Origin: Flammeovirgaceae bacterium
GTDB lineage: Bacteria > Bacteroidota > Bacteroidia > Cytophagales > Cyclobacteriaceae
Direction: 5' to 3'
DNA: 60,954 nt
NCBI GenBank assembly: GCA_021298355.1
Contig: JAJTEH010000013.1
Span: 1 to 60,954 of the forward strand
Made by a program: the position numbers and the translations under genes. The stretch's first letter is position 1; the number at the start of each line of letters is the position of its first letter. Shown here one piece after another: positions 19,336 to 29,228 of the stretch. The notes under the pieces are model-generated. The model had not been told where the DNA came from. It did no database searches and saw only the letters and a program-made list of their open reading frames with translations.

Positions 19336-21441
19336 ATGGCTAGAGATCTTAAATTCACCAGAAACATCGGTATCGCAGCACACATTGATGCCGGAAAAAC
19401 AACCACTACCGAGCGTATCCTTTATTATGCCGGTGTAAACCACAAGATTGGTGAGGTGCACGATGGTGCAGCTACCATGGACTGGATGGCGCAAGAGCAG
19501 GAGCGTGGTATCACCATTACCTCTGCCGCTACAACTGTTTATTGGAATTACAGAAACAACAAATACCACGTTAACATTATCGATACGCCCGGTCACGTAG
19601 ATTTTACGGTTGAAGTAAACCGCTCTTTGCGTGTATTAGATGGATTAGTTTTCTTGTTTAGCGCGGTTGATGGTGTAGAGCCACAATCTGAAACTAACTG
19701 GAGATTAGCAGATAATTACAAAGTTGCCCGTATCGGTTTCGTAAATAAAATGGACCGCCAAGGTTCAGATTTCCTTGCTGTGTGTAAGCAGGTGAAAGAA
19801 AGATTAGGCAGCAACGCAGTTCCACTTCAATTACCCATAGGCGCTGAAGAAAACTTTAAAGGCGTTGTGGATCTGGTAAACAACCGCGGTATCATCTGGA
19901 ATGAAAGTGATAAGGGTATGACGTACGAAGTTGTGCCAATCCCTGCCGACATGGTTGAAGAAGCCAACGAATACAGAGAAAAATTATTAGAAGCTGTTGC
20001 TGAGTATGACGAAACATTGATGGAAAAATTCTTCAATGATCCAAGCTCAATTTCAGAAGCAGAAATATTAAAAGCATTACGCGCTGCTACAATCGATATG
20101 AAGATTGTGCCAATGGTTTGCGGTTCATCTTTCAAAAACAAAGGTGTACAAACCATGTTGGATTACGTGATGGAGTTATTGCCTTCTCCGATGGATAAGG
20201 ATAACATCATCGGTAAAAATCCGGATAACGATGCAGATGTAGTAATTAAGCCAGAAGCAAGCGGACCATTTGTTGGTTTAGCTTTCAAAATTGCAACTGA
20301 CCCATTTGTTGGTCGCTTATGTTTTGTTCGTGCTTATTCTGGTGTGTTAGATTCTGGTTCTTATGTGTTCAATACACGTTCGGAACAGAAAGAGCGTATC
20401 TCTCGTGTTTTCCAAATGCACGCTAACAAGCAAAACCAAATTGAAAGATTAGAAGCAGGAGATATTGGCGCAGTTGTAGGTTTTAAAGACATTAAAACAG
20501 GCGATACTTTGTGCGATGAAAAGAATAAAGTTATTCTTGAATCAATGGTATTTCCTGAACCCGTTATTGGTTATGCCATCGAACCTAAGAAACAAGCTGA
20601 TGTTGATAAATTAGGTATGGCGATATCTAAGTTAGTAGAAGAAGATCCTACCCTTAGAGTAAATACAGACCAGGAAACAGGCCAAACCATTTTACGTGGT
20701 ATGGGTGAATTGCACCTGGAAATTATAATCGACCGCTTAAAGCGCGAGTTTAAAGTAGAGATTAACCAAGGCGCACCACAGGTAGCTTACAAAGAAACGC
20801 TTACAGGTTCTGTAGAACACAAAGAAGTTTACAAGAAGCAGACTGGTGGTCGTGGTAAATTTGCTGATATCGTATTCGAAATTGGTCCGCGCGAAGATGG
20901 TAAAGAGGGATTAGAGTTTGTGAACGACATCGTAGGTGGTGTCATCCCTCGCGAATTTATTCCTGCAATACAAAAAGGATTTGAGCAATCGATGGTTAAC
21001 GGTCCTTTGGCTGGCTATCCTATCGATTCAATGAAAGTGAGATTATTCCACGGTTCTTACCACGATGTTGACTCTGACTCGTTGTCGTTTGAATTGGCCG
21101 CTCGAATTGGTTTCAAAGAGGCAGCAGCTAAAGCTAGCCCAATCTTATTAGAACCAATTATGGGCGTAGAAGTAGTAACACCAGACGAGTACACAGGTTC
21201 TGTAACCGGTGACTTGAACAGAAGACGTGGTGTGATGAAAGGAATGGACAACCGCAATAACGCTCAGGTATTGAAAGCAGATGTACCTTTGAAAGAATTG
21301 TTCGGTTACATCACAGATTTAAGAACGTTAACATCTGGCCGTGCAGCGGCAACGTTAACATTCTCTCACTACGCTCCGGTTCCTAAGAACTTGGCAGAAA
21401 AGGTAATTGAAGAAGTAAAAGGTGCCGCAATGGCAAAATAA
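19336..21441 (+). CDS. fusA: Elongation factor G
   Basis: EF-G (701 residues) is the GTPase that drives ribosomal translocation. G1 is [13 protein letters not shown] (residues 15-27), G3 is DTPGHVDF near residue 83, and G4 is NKMD near residue 137. Domains II to V follow, with [14 protein letters not shown] in domain III and RVELF-type and [14 protein letters not shown] segments in domains IV and V. The full length and complete GTPase motifs indicate the canonical copy. It is third in the str operon; no tuf gene follows, only rpsJ after 34 bases. Confidence 0.97.
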   Translation: MARDLKFTRNIGIAAHIDAGKTTTTERILYYAGVNHKIGEVHDGAATMDWMAQEQERGITITSAATTVYWNYRNNKYHVNIIDTPGHVDFTVEVNRSLRVLDGLVFLFSAVDGVEPQSETNWRLADNYKVARIGFVNKMDRQGSDFLAVCKQVKERLGSNAVPLQLPIGAEENFKGVVDLVNNRGIIWNESDKGMTYEVVPIPADMVEEANEYREKLLEAVAEYDETLMEKFFNDPSSISEAEILKALRAATIDMKIVPMVCGSSFKNKGVQTMLDYVMELLPSPMDKDNIIGKNPDNDADVVIKPEASGPFVGLAFKIATDPFVGRLCFVRAYSGVLDSGSYVFNTRSEQKERISRVFQMHANKQNQIERLEAGDIGAVVGFKDIKTGDTLCDEKNKVILESMVFPEPVIGYAIEPKKQADVDKLGMAISKLVEEDPTLRVNTDQETGQTILRGMGELHLEIIIDRLKREFKVEINQGAPQVAYKETLTGSVEHKEVYKKQTGGRGKFADIVFEIGPREDGKEGLEFVNDIVGGVIPREFIPAIQKGFEQSMVNGPLAGYPIDSMKVRLFHGSYHDVDSDSLSFELAARIGFKEAAAKASPILLEPIMGVEVVTPDEYTGSVTGDLNRRRGVMKGMDNRNNAQVLKADVPLKELFGYITDLRTLTSGRAAATLTFSHYAPVPKNLAEKVIEEVKGAAMAK

Positions 21442-21475
21442 CTAAACAGGATTTAGGCGATATCCTACAAACAGT

Positions 21476-21781
21476 ATGAACCAAAAAATCAGAATCAAAC
21501 TTAAGTCGTACGATCACAACCTCGTTGACAAGTCTTCAGAGAAAATCGTGCGCGCTGTAAAAGCTACAGGTGCAGTAGTAAGCGGACCCATTCCACTTCC
21601 TACCGAAAAAGAAAAATTCACAGTGTTGCGCTCTCCGCACGTTAACAAAAAAGCGCGCGAGCAGTTCCAACTTTGCACCTACAAGCGTTTAGTAGATATT
21701 TATTCTAACAGCGCTAAAACAGTAGATGCTTTGATGAAGCTTGAACTACCTAGCGGTGTTGATGTTGAGATTAAAGTGTAG
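21476..21781 (+). CDS. rpsJ: 30S ribosomal protein S10
   Basis: S10 (101 residues) is both a 30S head protein and NusE, the partner of NusG and NusB in antitermination. The signature [29 protein letters not shown]-type segment covers residues 36-64, and the C-terminus ends [11 protein letters not shown]. Usually rplC and the rest of the S10 operon follow directly; here a strong terminator follows after 23 bases, so rpsJ is the last gene of this operon. Confidence 0.98.
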   Translation: MNQKIRIKLKSYDHNLVDKSSEKIVRAVKATGAVVSGPIPLPTEKEKFTVLRSPHVNKKAREQFQLCTYKRLVDIYSNSAKTVDALMKLELPSGVDVEIKV

Positions 21782-21804
21782 TGATTAAAAATTATTTTAT
21801 AAGG

Positions 21805-21833
21805 AAAGCCTTTCAGCGATGAAAGGCTTTTTT
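21805..21833 (+). terminator. Terminator of the str operon
   Basis: AAAGCCTTTCA (21805-21815) and TGAAAGGCTTT (21820-21830) form a perfect 11-bp stem with a GCGA tetraloop, followed by six Ts. It separates rpsJ from unrelated genes. Confidence 0.92.
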
Positions 21834-21932
21834 GTTTTTTTTGATTTGTAGATAAACTGTTTTTGCATATTAACGATTGAATCGTGTAAGATCTAGGTCG
21901 ATTCCTAAAATTGACTTCGAGTAGAGAAACTA

Positions 21933-22115
21933 TCACGTCTTTTTGCTGCGATAGATAATAAGTTTTTTGTATAAGACTTTTATTTCGACATACTCATTAC
22001 TCTCAAATCCAGCTTTTTGAAGCCAATAACCTTCTAACCTAATTGAAGGATAAATCCTTAATCCATATTTATTGTTCCTGTATTTTGACTGTATTTTGAT
22101 TCTTCTCTTTTGCAT
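21933..22115 (-). CDS. SymE-like toxin family small protein
   Basis: This 60-residue basic protein starts at the ATG at 22115. A longer frame from a TTG at 22151 overlaps the promoter box. Residues 18-56 match the SymE toxin pattern: P-x-I-R-L-E-G-Y-W-L-x-K-A-G-F followed by V-E-I-K-V-x-x-x-x-L-I-I. SymE of E. coli is an SOS-induced type I toxin with an AbrB-like fold that affects RNA; relatives in Bacteroidota are often next to XRE regulators, as here. The divergent XRE gene starts 60 bases away and a dyad operator lies 9 bases upstream of this ATG. Whether it is toxic and what neutralises it cannot be seen from sequence. Confidence 0.75.
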   Translation of the reverse strand: MQKRRIKIQSKYRNNKYGLRIYPSIRLEGYWLQKAGFESNEYVEIKVLYKKLIIYRSKKT

Positions 22116-22123
22116 CTTAACTG

Positions 22124-22141
22124 TGTTCGGAATAGCGAACA
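22124..22141. promoter_or_regulatory. Dyad operator between the SymE-like and XRE genes
   Basis: TGTTCG-GAATAG-CGAACA is a perfect 6-bp dyad with a 6-base spacer, 18 bases overall, a common size for XRE repressor sites. It lies between the SymE-like ATG (22115) and its -7 box (22149-22156), just after the expected transcription start. Confidence 0.6.
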
Positions 22142-22148
22142 ATATGCA

Positions 22149-22156
22149 CAAATATA
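22149..22156 (-). promoter_or_regulatory. -7 box of the SymE-like gene
   Basis: On the minus strand this reads TATATTTG, an exact TAnnTTTG match, with a predicted start near 22143. No TTG is found at the ideal distance. On the plus strand, the overlapping TATATTTT at 22153-22160 is a near match that could serve the XRE gene. Confidence 0.45.
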
Positions 22157-22174
22157 TTTTAGAAATTCGTTTTC

Positions 22175-22405
22175 GTGAATGCGAAAGAAGAAAAATATCT
22201 TAAGAAATTAGGTCTTAAAATAAAAAACCTAAGAGAGTCTAAAAGTATCGACCAGAAAGCCTTTGCATTTGATTGCGAAATTGCGAGAACACAATTGTAT
22301 ATGATTGAGAATGGAAGAACTAATCCAAGGATAACTACATTAATCAAAATCGCGAACACTTTAGAAATCACTCTTTCTGATTTATTGCTTATTGAAGGTA
22401 AATAG
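22175..22405 (+). CDS. XRE-family helix-turn-helix regulator
   Basis: This 76-residue protein is a single HTH_3 domain: L-G-x-K-I-K-N-L-R-E near residue 13, QKAFAFDCEIARTQLYMIENG as the helix-turn-helix (about 26-46), and NPRITTLIKIANTLEITLSDLL at the end. The start is GTG; there is no ATG at the beginning of the frame. It probably binds the dyad at 22124-22141 and represses itself and the divergent SymE-like gene. This fits a small regulatory or toxin-control pair rather than a classic antitoxin. Base composition looks more AT-rich than the flanking str operon. Confidence 0.88.
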   Translation: MNAKEEKYLKKLGLKIKNLRESKSIDQKAFAFDCEIARTQLYMIENGRTNPRITTLIKIANTLEITLSDLLLIEGK

Positions 22406-22505
22406 AAACTAGGATAAGCTATTTTCTAAAACAATTAAATAGCTGTATGGCTTAAATGCTTATTACAAAAAACCAAACAATATCATTACAAAAAAATGAA
22501 GAACT

Positions 22506-22534
22506 AAAAAAGGTGACTCTCTCGAATCACCTTT
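22506..22534 (-). terminator. Terminator of the Asp-box propeller gene
   Basis: On the minus strand, AAAGGTGA and TCACCTTT (22534-22527 with 22516-22509) form an 8-bp stem with further inner pairs, followed by a run of six Ts (22511-22506). It lies 27 bases after the stop at 22562. Confidence 0.8.
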
Positions 22535-22561
22535 AGCTATATGTTTATGTATCTACTAACC

Positions 22562-25500
22562 TTAATCTTTTAATACGACTGCATCAACGTTTTTCTGTTT
22601 GATGAGTGTGTTCAGTTTAGGTAGTTCCTCATTTAAAATTTTATTCAAAGCTGCGAGTTGTACATCAATCTTACCAGCAATTTCTTTATAAACAGCTTTT
22701 ACTTGTTCAGTTGGTGCATAATCGCTACCGCTTGCTTCGGTTCCTAAGCCTGCTAATTTATTGTTTAATCGGATAGGATAATTAAGCGGATCCTGGTTGC
22801 TTCTGTTTTTAGTTTGATACAAAGCTTCTTCAATTTTCTTCATGTCATCCAATATTGTTTTAGCCAACGAGGTAACATCTTTCATGTCGTCTTTTCCTTT
22901 CATCGGTTCGGTAACGCGGTTAATTTGTTCTCGGGCTGAACGTATTTTCTTAACAGCTAAATTGGTTTCACTTAGCTTATCGCGTACTTGTAACAAAAAA
23001 TCAAACTGTGCCTGTATATCAGCTTGCGTTCCGCTAGTACGTGGATCTTTTACAATTTCGAAGCTCACTTCTTGTACCTGACCGTTAACAGTTAACTTGG
23101 CTTTGTACGTGCCGGGCACTGCTTTTGGTCCGGTTAATCCACCGCCCCATAAAATCATACCATCGAAACCTTCTGCGTTAGGATACCGCATGTTCCAATT
23201 AAAACGATTGAACCCAACTTTTACTTTTAATTCTTCTTCTTTGGCTTTTTTATCCGGTTTGGTAGCATACTTCTTAATCAGCTTACCTGAGTTTTCGAAA
23301 ATTTCCAGTGAAGCAGAAAGTTTTGTTGTGTCTTTTACATAGTAGTGAATGAGTACTCCATTCGGATGATTTTTTCCTTCCGTTTTAGATTCGCCTCTCC
23401 AACCTCCTTGTCCGCCATTCATGCGGTAACTCGGCATCGGTTTAAACAAATGAAAATCGGCTTTTGCAACTTGTTCATTCAATTGATGCAGAGGTGTTAC
23501 ATCATCAATCATCCAAAAACTTCTTCCTTGTGTAGCTGCAATCAGGTTATCGTTTTTAAGGGTTAAATCTGTTATCGGAACTTTCGGTAAATTCAATTGG
23601 AAAGGTTTCCAGCTTGCGCCATCATCAAAAGAAATATACATACCAAATTCAGTTCCTGCATAAAGTAAACCTGCACGCTTTGGATCTACGCGCAACACGC
23701 GTGTAAAGTGTGGCGCTTTAATGCCATCTGTAATCTTAGTCCATGTTTTGCCATAATCTTTCGATTTGTATAAATATGGTTCGTAATCGCCTGCTTTGTA
23801 TTTTGTTCCGGCTACATACAAACCTCCTTTTGTGTGTGGATCAAATTCTATGCTGTTGAACATCACCCACTCGGGCATTCCGGTTGGCGTAATTTTCTCC
23901 CAAGACTTACCACCATCTTTAGTAATGTGTAACAAGCCATCATCAGAACCGGTTACGATTACATCTTTTTCATAAGGAGATTCTGCCGCAGCGAAAATGG
24001 TACAATAATATTCTACGCTGGTATTGTCTTTTGTGATAGGCCCACCACTTGGCCCAAGTTTTGTTGGGTCGTTGCGAGTTAAATCCGGGCTGATGATTTC
24101 CCAGCTTTGACCTCCATTATAAGTAACATGCAACACATTGGATGCTGCATATAATTTTTGTTTGTTGTGAGGCGAGAAGAAAATCGGGAAGTTCCATTGA
24201 AAGCGATACTTGGCACCTTCGGCACCACTGCCCATTGGGTTATCGGGCCAGGCGTTAATGCTTCGTTCTTCTTTAGTTCTGTGGTTTAGTCTGGTTAAAT
24301 AACCATCGTACGATCCGCCATATACAACATCGTTATCTGCAGGGTCTACTGCAATATGTCCACTTTCGCCACCGGCAGTTTCTCCCCAATCACGCTCACC
24401 TATACTAGAACCATCGGTTCTGTGGTAGATGCGAATGGTTGAGTTATCTTGCTGGGCGCCATAAATTCTGTAAGGAAAATGATTATCGGTTACAACGCGA
24501 TAGAATTGTGCGGTAGGTTGATTGTGATAGGTTGACCAGTTTAATCCGCCATCATACGAAATGCTTCCACCACCATCATCGGCCATGATCATGCGTTGGT
24601 TATCTTCCGGTGCAATCCACATATCGTGGTGGTCGCCATGGGCGGCATTAAAAGCCTGAAAAGTTTTGCCACCATCTTTAGAGCGGTGATACGAAACGTT
24701 TACTACGTATACCATGTCTTCTTCTTTCGTATCGGCATAAATGCGCGAATAATACCAGGCACGTTGGCGCAAGGCACGGTCATCATTAGTTTTTCTCCAC
24801 GTTTTGCCGGCATCATCAGAACGATACACACCGCCATTATCGTTTTCAATGATGGCATACACACGATTAGAATTTACAGGCGAAACGGTTACACCAGAAA
24901 TGCCCCACAAACCTTTTGGCATACCTTCATTCTTGGTTAGGTTAGTCCAGGTTTCCCCACCATCTGTAGATTTCCAAAGGGCAGAACCTTCTCCACCACT
25001 TTCTAAAGAATAAGGTGTTCTTCGTATACGCCAGGTAGAAGCATACAATACGCGAGGGTTGTTTGGATCCATACACAAATCGGTTGCGCCTGCATCTGCG
25101 TTAGCAAATAATACGCGCTTCCAATTTTTGCCACCATCTTCACTTTTATAAACACCTCTTTCTTCGGACGATTTAAATAAATCTCCTAAAACAGCGGCAT
25201 ACACTACATCCGGATTTTTAGGATGAATGTTGATTTTTACAATGTGTTTGGAATCTTTTAAACCGATGTGTGTCCAGGTTTTTCCGGCATCTACAGATTT
25301 ATACATGCCATCGCCAAAAGAAACATTACCTCGCACGGTAACTTCGCCTGTGCCAACATACAAAACATTGTTGTCCCACGTGCTAACAGCTACAGCACCA
25401 ATTGAGCCGCCAAAAAATCCATCTGAAATATTTTCCCATGTTCCGCCACCATCTGTTGTTCTCCACACGCCACCACCTGTACTGCCCATGTAAAATAAAG

Positions 25501-25693
25501 TAGGTTTGCCGGGTACACCTGTTACGGCAGCTGAGCGGCCACCGCGGTACGGACCAATGTTGCGCCACTCCATGCCTGCATAGAGTTTATCATCGTATGT
25601 TATGGTAGGTTTTGTTGGTGTAGACTTCTTTTGTGCAAATGCAAAAAGCGAAAGCAACAAAAGAAAGAAAACTGTGGAAGTAAACTTTCTCAT
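22562..25693 (-). CDS. Secreted sortilin/VPS10-like Asp-box beta-propeller protein
   Basis: This 1043-residue protein has a signal peptide (residues 1-20). At least eleven Asp-box motifs follow (S-x-D-x-G-x-T-W type, for example STDGGGTWENI, SEDGGKNWKRV, STDGGETWTNL, SKDYGKTWTKI) spread over residues 60-720, indicating one or two large beta-propellers of the VPS10/BNR-like class. The C-terminal roughly 300 residues contain a beta-sandwich-like part and a helical, charged end. These proteins are common in Bacteroidota and are often annotated as glycosyl hydrolases, but no sialidase catalytic arginine set is apparent, so no enzyme activity is claimed. It is probably periplasmic or secreted. It is monocistronic, with its own terminator. 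Confidence 0.85.
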   Translation of the reverse strand: MRKFTSTVFFLLLLSLFAFAQKKSTPTKPTITYDDKLYAGMEWRNIGPYRGGRSAAVTGVPGKPTLFYMGSTGGGVWRTTDGGGTWENISDGFFGGSIGAVAVSTWDNNVLYVGTGEVTVRGNVSFGDGMYKSVDAGKTWTHIGLKDSKHIVKINIHPKNPDVVYAAVLGDLFKSSEERGVYKSEDGGKNWKRVLFANADAGATDLCMDPNNPRVLYASTWRIRRTPYSLESGGEGSALWKSTDGGETWTNLTKNEGMPKGLWGISGVTVSPVNSNRVYAIIENDNGGVYRSDDAGKTWRKTNDDRALRQRAWYYSRIYADTKEEDMVYVVNVSYHRSKDGGKTFQAFNAAHGDHHDMWIAPEDNQRMIMADDGGGSISYDGGLNWSTYHNQPTAQFYRVVTDNHFPYRIYGAQQDNSTIRIYHRTDGSSIGERDWGETAGGESGHIAVDPADNDVVYGGSYDGYLTRLNHRTKEERSINAWPDNPMGSGAEGAKYRFQWNFPIFFSPHNKQKLYAASNVLHVTYNGGQSWEIISPDLTRNDPTKLGPSGGPITKDNTSVEYYCTIFAAAESPYEKDVIVTGSDDGLLHITKDGGKSWEKITPTGMPEWVMFNSIEFDPHTKGGLYVAGTKYKAGDYEPYLYKSKDYGKTWTKITDGIKAPHFTRVLRVDPKRAGLLYAGTEFGMYISFDDGASWKPFQLNLPKVPITDLTLKNDNLIAATQGRSFWMIDDVTPLHQLNEQVAKADFHLFKPMPSYRMNGGQGGWRGESKTEGKNHPNGVLIHYYVKDTTKLSASLEIFENSGKLIKKYATKPDKKAKEEELKVKVGFNRFNWNMRYPNAEGFDGMILWGGGLTGPKAVPGTYKAKLTVNGQVQEVSFEIVKDPRTSGTQADIQAQFDFLLQVRDKLSETNLAVKKIRSAREQINRVTEPMKGKDDMKDVTSLAKTILDDMKKIEEALYQTKNRSNQDPLNYPIRLNNKLAGLGTEASGSDYAPTEQVKAVYKEIAGKIDVQLAALNKILNEELPKLNTLIKQKNVDAVVLKD

Positions 25694-25849
25694 AGGAATT
25701 GAATTAGATAAATCGATTTATTGAATATTCAGAATTTAATTTACTTATTTTATTGAGATAAATTCAGGCTGTTTCAGTTTTTGAAGTAAAACGAGATGGC
25801 TTTTTTATGAGTGGTCAAAATTGATTTTTACATTTCTTAACTTGCTTAC

Positions 25850-27073
25850 ATGCATAAAGATTATCGTTCCTTATACAGCATTCCGGTAGTGGTAGCGGCA
25901 CTGGGTTACTTCGTAGATATTTATGACTTGTTATTGTTCAGTATTGTGCGGGTTAGCAGTTTGAGAAGCTTAGGTGTAGCTGAAGAAAACCTATTGACAG
26001 AAGGAGAGTTTCTGATTCAGGCACAAATGTTTGGGATGTTGATAGGCGGAATTGTTTGGGGTGTGATGGGTGATAAGAAAGGAAGATTATCGGTTTTGTT
26101 TGGCTCGATTCTTTTATATTCACTTGCCAATATCGCGAATGGATTCGTTGTGAATGTAGATCAATATGCGTGGCTTCGGTTTATTGCCGGCATTGGTTTA
26201 GCTGGTGAATTAGGTGCCGGTATTACTTTAGTTGCAGAAGTGTTGCCAAAAGAATTGAGAGGATATGGTACCACAATCGTTGCATCAGTTGGGTTGATGG
26301 GTGCAGTGCTGGCCAACATCATTGCCAGTTTTTTTACTTGGGAAATTTGTTATTGGATTGGTGGTGGGTTAGGGTTAACCTTATTGTTATTGCGCATAGG
26401 TATTTTTGAATCCGGTTTGTATAATCAAGTAAAAGCAAGTCATGCATCGAGAGGAAATTTCTTTCAACTCTTCACAAATGCGTATCGCTTTCAACGCTTC
26501 TTATCCTGTGTGTTTATTGGCTTACCCATATGGTTTGCCATTGGCATTCTAATTAGTTTCTCACCAGAGTTTGCAAAGGTATTAGGTATAACAGAACCCA
26601 TTGCGGCAGGTGATGCTGTGATGTATAGTTACATCGGTTTAGCAGTAGGCGATTTAGCCAGCGGATTTATCAGTCAGTATTGGCAATCGAGAAAGAAAGT
26701 AGTGTTGTTATACATCACCATCACATTTGTTTTTATTGTGATGTATTTGTTAAACCCGATTGATTCAGCATTTCTATTCTATTGTATTTGTTTTGGGTTA
26801 GGAGTTGGTGTTGGGTATTGGGCTTTGTTCGTTACGATTGCAGCCGAACAATTTGGTACTAATCTACGTGCAACTGTTACCACATCTGTACCGAATTTTA
26901 TTCGCGGAACAGTTGTTCCACTTGTTTGGATTTTTGGTTTGCTACGCGAACACCTGGGTATTTTGTGGTCGGCTTTTTGGGTAGGAACAGGAACGATTGT
27001 TATTGCTTTAGTAGCGTTGTATTTTCTTTCCGAATCTTTTTCGCGCGATATGGATTTTCTGGAAACAGACTAA
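25850..27073 (+). CDS. MFS transporter
   Basis: This 407-residue inner-membrane protein has twelve predicted spans. The MFS signature between spans 2 and 3 is GDKKGRLSVLFGS (near residue 75), and the span-4 motif RFIAGIGLAGELGAGITLVAE resembles the sugar-porter and metabolite:H+ symporter group. The substrate cannot be read from the sequence. It is divergent from the propeller gene (156-base gap) and is followed after 47 bases by a sensor kinase gene on the same strand, so the two may be co-transcribed. A near-match -7 box, TACATTTC, lies shortly upstream. Confidence 0.88.
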   Translation: MHKDYRSLYSIPVVVAALGYFVDIYDLLLFSIVRVSSLRSLGVAEENLLTEGEFLIQAQMFGMLIGGIVWGVMGDKKGRLSVLFGSILLYSLANIANGFVVNVDQYAWLRFIAGIGLAGELGAGITLVAEVLPKELRGYGTTIVASVGLMGAVLANIIASFFTWEICYWIGGGLGLTLLLLRIGIFESGLYNQVKASHASRGNFFQLFTNAYRFQRFLSCVFIGLPIWFAIGILISFSPEFAKVLGITEPIAAGDAVMYSYIGLAVGDLASGFISQYWQSRKKVVLLYITITFVFIVMYLLNPIDSAFLFYCICFGLGVGVGYWALFVTIAAEQFGTNLRATVTTSVPNFIRGTVVPLVWIFGLLREHLGILWSAFWVGTGTIVIALVALYFLSESFSRDMDFLETD

Positions 27074-27120
27074 AGTAAACGGTGCATCTCCGTAAATATT
27101 TTTTAGGTAAATTGCCTGCA

Positions 27121-29175
27121 ATGACCACCAAGAAATACCTCTTACTTCTCCTTTTATTGCCCATATCGTTATTTGCTCAAAATCAAAACAAGATTGCTAC
27201 TTTCAAAAAGAGTTTAGCCCAAGCAAATGATCAGAAGCGATATGATCTTTTGAGCGATTTAGCCTGGGAGTATCGTTTTGCTAATCCGGACTCTACTTTG
27301 TTCTATTGTAAGGAAGCCATCGTTTTAGGAGAAAAATTAAATTTAGGGTTAGGCATAGCAAGACCATATAATTTTGCAGGCGTTGCCTATCAGTATAAAG
27401 GAGATAAACTAAATGCTTATCAGTATTTTTCGAAAGCCTTAACTATTGCCAACAATCAAGCGGATTCAATTCAAATTGCACATGCCAAAAATAATTTAGG
27501 AAGATTATTTTTTGATCAGGGCTTACTGCAACGAGCGTACCCCAACTTTGTTGAAGCTTTGAAACTTTTTGAGTTAATGAAAGACTCATCGGGTATGGCT
27601 TACGCTTATCAAAGCATTGCTAACTTGTACAGAGTTCAGAAAGATTATGTGCAGGCAGAAACTAACTATTTAAAGGCGTTGGCCATCAGAATAGGAGAGC
27701 ACGACACCCGAAATATTCAATCTGCATTTACGTATCTCGGAAGGTTATACCAAGAGGCAGGAGATTTAAAAAAATCAACTCATTATTTGCTAAAAGCAGA
27801 TTCTGCCAGCCAGGTGATTAAAGACAGAATCAACCAGGCCGAAGTAAAAACATTTATTGCAGAAAATTATTTTTTAGAGAACAAACTACAAGACGCACAA
27901 AGAATTTTTTTAGAAGCGTTTGATGTGATAAAGAAATTAGGAAATATAAGATTGCTACCGCGATGCCATAACCTATACGGACAAATTCTATTTGGCAAAG
28001 ACAGTGTGTTGGAAGCGAAAACACAATTCGAAAAAGCTTTGTATTGGGCAAAATCAATTAAAGAGTTAGAATCGCAAATGGAGGCTTATTTGTATCTATC
28101 ACAAGTGGCTAAAAAACTTTCGAATAAAGAATCGGAGTTAACCAATTTTAACAATTATTTACTCATTCGCGATTCTATTAATGATTTAGATGTTGCCCGC
28201 AAAGTTGAGCGTTTGCAATTTGAATTACGCATACAAAAAGAAGAACAAGAAAACGAAGCGTTAAAACTGGCTCAAGCTAAAAATGAAGCCATCATTTCTG
28301 CCCAGCGCGCACAGAATATCGCCTTAGTAGTAATTGCTTTGGCACTATTAGCTGCGGGTACAATTTTTTACAACACCAGCAAGCGCAGACAAAAAGCAAA
28401 TCTTAAGTTGGAAAGAAAGAACAACGAAATAGTAAAACAAAGACAAGAAATTCTAAACCAAAATACAGAGTTAGCCAAAACCAATAAGTTGTTGTCGGAA
28501 CTTAACCATGAAAAAGATACTTTAATGAGTATAGTGGCACACGATTTAAAATCTCCATTAAACAGAATTAGAGGATTGATAGAAGTAATACGACTGGAAG
28601 GCGGGGTAGACGAAAATAAAATGAAGTTGATTAAGATGATAGAAGATGCCGCTAACGGTGGACTATACTTAATTACCGACTTATTAGATGTTCATGAAAT
28701 TGAAGAAAACAAAGGAACACACCTTGAGGTAGTGCAGTTGAATGCTATTCTCATCAAAATTAATAATACATTTAAAGGCTTAGCGCAAGCAAAAGAAATT
28801 AAACTTGCTTTTGCTTATTCAGAAACAGAAACAGTTTACACCAATGCCGAATACCTTACCCGTATTTTAGATAATCTTGTTTCGAACGCTATTAAATTTT
28901 CTAAAAGAGGTTCAGAAGTGCAAATAACAGTTGTAAAAACAGAGCAAGATTTTAGAATTAGTGTAAAGGATAACGGGCCTGGTTTTACTGAGCAAGACAA
29001 GGCCTTTATATTCCAAAAGTTTAAACGACTATCAGCCAGACCAACCGGTGGAGAAAGTTCTAATGGTTTAGGCTTAGCCATCGTGAAAACATTGGTGGAT
29101 AGATTAAAAGGTGAAATTCTTTTGGAATCTGAAGTTGGAAAAGGATCTGTTTTTACGATTATTTTAAAAAAATGA
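27121..29175 (+). CDS. TPR-repeat membrane sensor histidine kinase
   Basis: This 684-residue protein starts at the ATG at 27121, which places the signal peptide (to about residue 20, ending LFAQ) at the N-terminus; a longer GTG frame from 27082 does not. The periplasmic region (about 50-370) has tetratricopeptide repeats such as YKGDKLNAYQYFSKALTIA. One membrane span lies at about 401-420, then a coiled coil, then the H-box SIVAHDLKSPLNRIRGLIE (His near 474) and an ATPase domain (N-box LDNLVSNAIKFS, then VKDNGPGFTE and SNGLGLAIVKTL). No receiver or DNA-binding domain is attached and no regulator gene lies nearby, so it is an orphan kinase. Confidence 0.87.
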   Translation: MTTKKYLLLLLLLPISLFAQNQNKIATFKKSLAQANDQKRYDLLSDLAWEYRFANPDSTLFYCKEAIVLGEKLNLGLGIARPYNFAGVAYQYKGDKLNAYQYFSKALTIANNQADSIQIAHAKNNLGRLFFDQGLLQRAYPNFVEALKLFELMKDSSGMAYAYQSIANLYRVQKDYVQAETNYLKALAIRIGEHDTRNIQSAFTYLGRLYQEAGDLKKSTHYLLKADSASQVIKDRINQAEVKTFIAENYFLENKLQDAQRIFLEAFDVIKKLGNIRLLPRCHNLYGQILFGKDSVLEAKTQFEKALYWAKSIKELESQMEAYLYLSQVAKKLSNKESELTNFNNYLLIRDSINDLDVARKVERLQFELRIQKEEQENEALKLAQAKNEAIISAQRAQNIALVVIALALLAAGTIFYNTSKRRQKANLKLERKNNEIVKQRQEILNQNTELAKTNKLLSELNHEKDTLMSIVAHDLKSPLNRIRGLIEVIRLEGGVDENKMKLIKMIEDAANGGLYLITDLLDVHEIEENKGTHLEVVQLNAILIKINNTFKGLAQAKEIKLAFAYSETETVYTNAEYLTRILDNLVSNAIKFSKRGSEVQITVVKTEQDFRISVKDNGPGFTEQDKAFIFQKFKRLSARPTGGESSNGLGLAIVKTLVDRLKGEILLESEVGKGSVFTIILKK

Positions 29176-29228
29176 AAATGAGCGTTAAACCTTTGCCAGA
29201 AGCCTTTATCTAAATAAAAAAAAATAAT

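Noticed and set aside
22562-25693. Sialidase or other glycosyl hydrolase activity for the Asp-box protein
   Set aside because: Asp-boxes show a propeller fold only. The catalytic arginine triad, Tyr and Glu of sialidases are not evident, so no enzyme function is given.
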